59,433 nt of DNA from Methylophaga sp. (GTDB lineage Bacteria; Pseudomonadota; Gammaproteobacteria; Nitrosococcales; Methylophagaceae), in the NCBI GenBank assembly GCA_002696735.1, contig NZSL01000010.1, positions 331,882 to 391,314 on the forward strand, read 5' to 3'. Shown piece after piece: positions 57,542 through 59,433 of the stretch (within the stretch, counting starts at the first letter, position 1; each line of letters begins with the position of its first letter). The notes under the pieces are model-generated. The model had not been told where the DNA came from and did no database searches. It saw only the letters and a program-made list of their open reading frames with translations. The position numbers and the translations under genes were made by a program.

Positions 57542-58006
57542 ATGCTTGCATCACTCAAAGTCAAAGATCATATGAATGGCACCAAGATCACTTTTACACC
57601 TGAGATGGATGTATTACGTGCAATTCATCAGCTGATTGAATTTAAAATCTCCGGTGCTCCCGTTATCGATCAACATGGTAATTTGATTGGTTTTCTGTCT
57701 GAAAAAGACTGTATGCAAGTGGCGCTTAATGCTGCTTATCAGGGCGAATCAGCGGGAAAAGTTGAAGAGTATATGCATAATCAGGTTGAGACCATAGATT
57801 TTGAAGCATCAATCATTGAGGTCGCTGAAAAGTTTTTAAAAACTGCCTACAAGTGTTTGCCCGTGATTAAAGAAAATCGTTTAGTCGGATCAATTACCAG
57901 ACAGAATATTCTTAAAGCACTTGAGCTGACGTCGAATCCTGATAGCAAGCAACCAGCAAAGCAATCTACAAAACAAAATATTCATGTCAGTAACAGTGTT
58001 TCCTGA
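57542..58006 (+). CDS. CBS-domain pair protein
   Basis: A 154-aa soluble protein made of two CBS domains (about 5-60 and 75-130), with ISGAPVIDQHGNLIGFLSEKDC and YKCLPVIKENRLVGSITRQNIL. Such modules bind adenine nucleotides. The C-terminal tail is Gln/Lys/Ser-rich. It closely follows nqrM (20 bp) and may be part of the nqr transcript; a regulatory role there is a guess. Confidence 0.88.
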   Translation: MLASLKVKDHMNGTKITFTPEMDVLRAIHQLIEFKISGAPVIDQHGNLIGFLSEKDCMQVALNAAYQGESAGKVEEYMHNQVETIDFEASIIEVAEKFLKTAYKCLPVIKENRLVGSITRQNILKALELTSNPDSKQPAKQSTKQNIHVSNSVS

Positions 58007-58144
58007 CCGATAGATAACTTTCCTTTTAAAACAACCGCTAACCGACAGTTTTAAACTATTCACGACTGATTTTGCTGCAGGATTTTTTTGCATAAGCAAT
58101 TTAGTGTAAGCTTGGTTTATTCCAATCAAATCGACTGAGTTTTT

Positions 58145-59101
58145 ATGATTTATAACAGCATACTCGACACAATCGGTAATACCCCTATTGTTCGTCTAAA
58201 CAATATAGCCCCCAATCACGTCGAAATGTACGTTAAGGTCGAAGCCTTCAATCCGATGGCTTCTGTAAAAGATCGACTGGCATTTGCAGTTATCGATGAT
58301 GCTGAAAAACGTGGAGTATTAAAACCCGGTCAAACAGTTATTGAAGCTACTTCGGGTAATACAGGTATTGCTTTAGCAATGGTCTGTGCAGCGAAAGGAT
58401 ATCCTTTTGTTGCCACCATGGTCGAAACCTTCTCGGTTGAACGTCGTAAAATCATGCGAGCTATGGGAGCCAAGGTAATCCTTACTCCGGCAGCTGAAAA
58501 AGGCACTGGCATGGTTAAAAAAGCAGAGGAACTCGCTGAGAAACATGGCTGGTTCCTAGCTCGACAATTTGAAAATCCTGCCAATCCTGCTTTTCATCGA
58601 AATACTACCGGCCCTGAAATCCTACGTGACTTCGCAGGTAAACAACTCGATTATTGGGTCTCGGGTTGGGGCACTGGCGGTACATTAACCGGGGCAGGAG
58701 AAATGATTAAACTTGCCAGACCAGATACCAAAATTGTTGCAACAGAACCTGCTGCAGCTTCCATGCTGGCTGGGGATGACTGGCATCCACATAAGATTCA
58801 GGGGTGGACTCCAGATTTTATTCCAGATGTTTTAAACCGTGATGTTTACGATGAGCTATATCCAGTTACTGATGAGGAATCCAAAAACTGGGCATTACGA
58901 TTAGCCAGTGAAGAAGGTATCTTCTGCGGATTATCTTGTGGCGGCACCGTTGCAGCAGCAATGAAAGTCGCTGAGAATGCAGCCGATGGTTCGGTTATTC
59001 TGGCTATGCTTCCTGATACTGGAGAACGCTACTTATCCACTTATTTGTTCGAAGGAATGAATGAAGGTTCAGATGATGAATGGCTGAGCAGCTTAGGCTA
59101 A
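58145..59101 (+). CDS. Cysteine synthase (O-acetylserine sulfhydrylase)
   Basis: A 318-aa PLP enzyme. Lys42 in NPMASVKDR binds the cofactor. ATSGNTGIALA is the substrate loop, and GWGTGGTLTGAGE holds the phosphate of PLP. The length and KIQGWTPDFIPDVLN favour the CysK type, but CysM cannot be ruled out. It has its own upstream region of 138 bp and is convergent with the next gene, 14 bp away. Confidence 0.93.
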   Translation: MIYNSILDTIGNTPIVRLNNIAPNHVEMYVKVEAFNPMASVKDRLAFAVIDDAEKRGVLKPGQTVIEATSGNTGIALAMVCAAKGYPFVATMVETFSVERRKIMRAMGAKVILTPAAEKGTGMVKKAEELAEKHGWFLARQFENPANPAFHRNTTGPEILRDFAGKQLDYWVSGWGTGGTLTGAGEMIKLARPDTKIVATEPAAASMLAGDDWHPHKIQGWTPDFIPDVLNRDVYDELYPVTDEESKNWALRLASEEGIFCGLSCGGTVAAAMKVAENAADGSVILAMLPDTGERYLSTYLFEGMNEGSDDEWLSSLG

Positions 59102-59115
59102 TCAGCCATTTGAAT

Positions 59116-59433
59116 TTATTCAGGCAGTACTGCAGCTACAGCCATTGACCAACAGCAAGTGTGATCCGCTCCTCCCACCAGATAGCTTTTTACTTTGTCA
59201 CGCGTTTTAAATTTTGACAGATAAGACATTAATACCGAGCCGGGTACCACAAAATCATGATCACCTATCAGATGTACTTGAGGTACAGCCTCTAATGCTG
59301 CGCTGTAATCAATTGGGTTTAAAGAGCCAGACAGTGGTGCTGAATTATTAAACTCGGTCCACCATTTATGATCCAGATTACCTGCCACGGTCAATAATAG
59401 TGCAACATCGCTCCTTTTTGATGCAATAATTGA
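59116..59433 (-). CDS. Alpha/beta hydrolase, C-terminal part (partial)
   Basis: The frame is open to the right edge; 105 codons of the C-terminal part are visible. VHLIGDHDFVVP carries the likely catalytic Asp and GGADHTCCW the catalytic His of an alpha/beta hydrolase fold. The Ser elbow lies outside the window. Substrate unknown. Confidence 0.7.
   Translation of the reverse strand, partial: SIIASKRSDVALLLTVAGNLDHKWWTEFNNSAPLSGSLNPIDYSAALEAVPQVHLIGDHDFVVPGSVLMSYLSKFKTRDKVKSYLVGGADHTCCWSMAVAAVLPE

Overview
The window reads as the chromosome of a gammaproteobacterial methylotroph, most like a marine Methylophaga-type organism. The ribulose monophosphate (RuMP) genes are here: two hexulose-6-phosphate synthases, a hexuloisomerase and a transaldolase. 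They sit beside dihydroxyacetone kinase subunits, a complete sodium-pumping NADH:quinone reductase operon (nqrABCDEF plus nqrM), an SAH riboswitch on a metK-ahcY-metF cluster, and an rpoN-linked regulatory PTS. The genus is an inference from gene content; no rRNA is present.

Layout. 1-1664: the end of a heavy-metal type RND efflux operon (minus strand). 1799-19554: a 17.7 kb integrative element inserted in a tRNA-Phe gene. It is bounded by a 46-bp direct repeat of the tRNA 3' end (1829-1874 and 19509-19554) and carries a tyrosine recombinase at its right end. Its cargo is a defence block: a 56-aa protein, a 771-aa protein with papain-like Cys/His/Asp signatures, a type I restriction-modification system (hsdR, hsdM, hsdS), a coiled-coil membrane protein and an McrBC system. 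Its right part holds small helix-turn-helix genes and a repeat-rich, origin-like stretch.

19555-28510: a porin, then dhaL and dhaK facing each other with a small inverted-repeat element between them. That element encodes a GxxExxY-family PD-(D/E)XK protein. A HAD phosphatase and the RuMP block follow. The RuMP block has hps1, an unusual 104-aa protein with four copies of a TGVERYIR motif, tal, hps2 and hpi. Two more inverted-repeat elements of the same family but without the gene lie at 19635-20016 and 34717-35001.

28581-36769: housekeeping genes (leuC, prmB, a double-receiver GGDEF protein, mutH, yadGH, dusA, a YgjP-like metallopeptidase). 36882-42142: SAH riboswitch, metK, ahcY, metF and two genes of a tungstate-type ABC transporter. 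42229-49038: rpoN, hpf, ptsN, a short hprK, an EIIA-Man protein, ptsH, ptsI and mgtE, which together look like a regulatory phosphorelay rather than a sugar uptake system. 49054-59433: aroC, an MFS transporter, nqrABCDEFM, a CBS-domain protein, a cysteine synthase and the end of an alpha/beta hydrolase.

How the parts fit. Formaldehyde is fixed by Hps and Hpi and recycled through transaldolase. Dihydroxyacetone kinase would feed triose phosphate. Methyl-group turnover is served by metK, ahcY and metF. NQR supplies a sodium gradient. The tRNA-Phe island adds layered DNA defence. The least explained items are the TGVERYIR-repeat protein inside the RuMP cluster, the GxxExxY inverted-repeat element family, and the papain-like protein at the front of the defence island.
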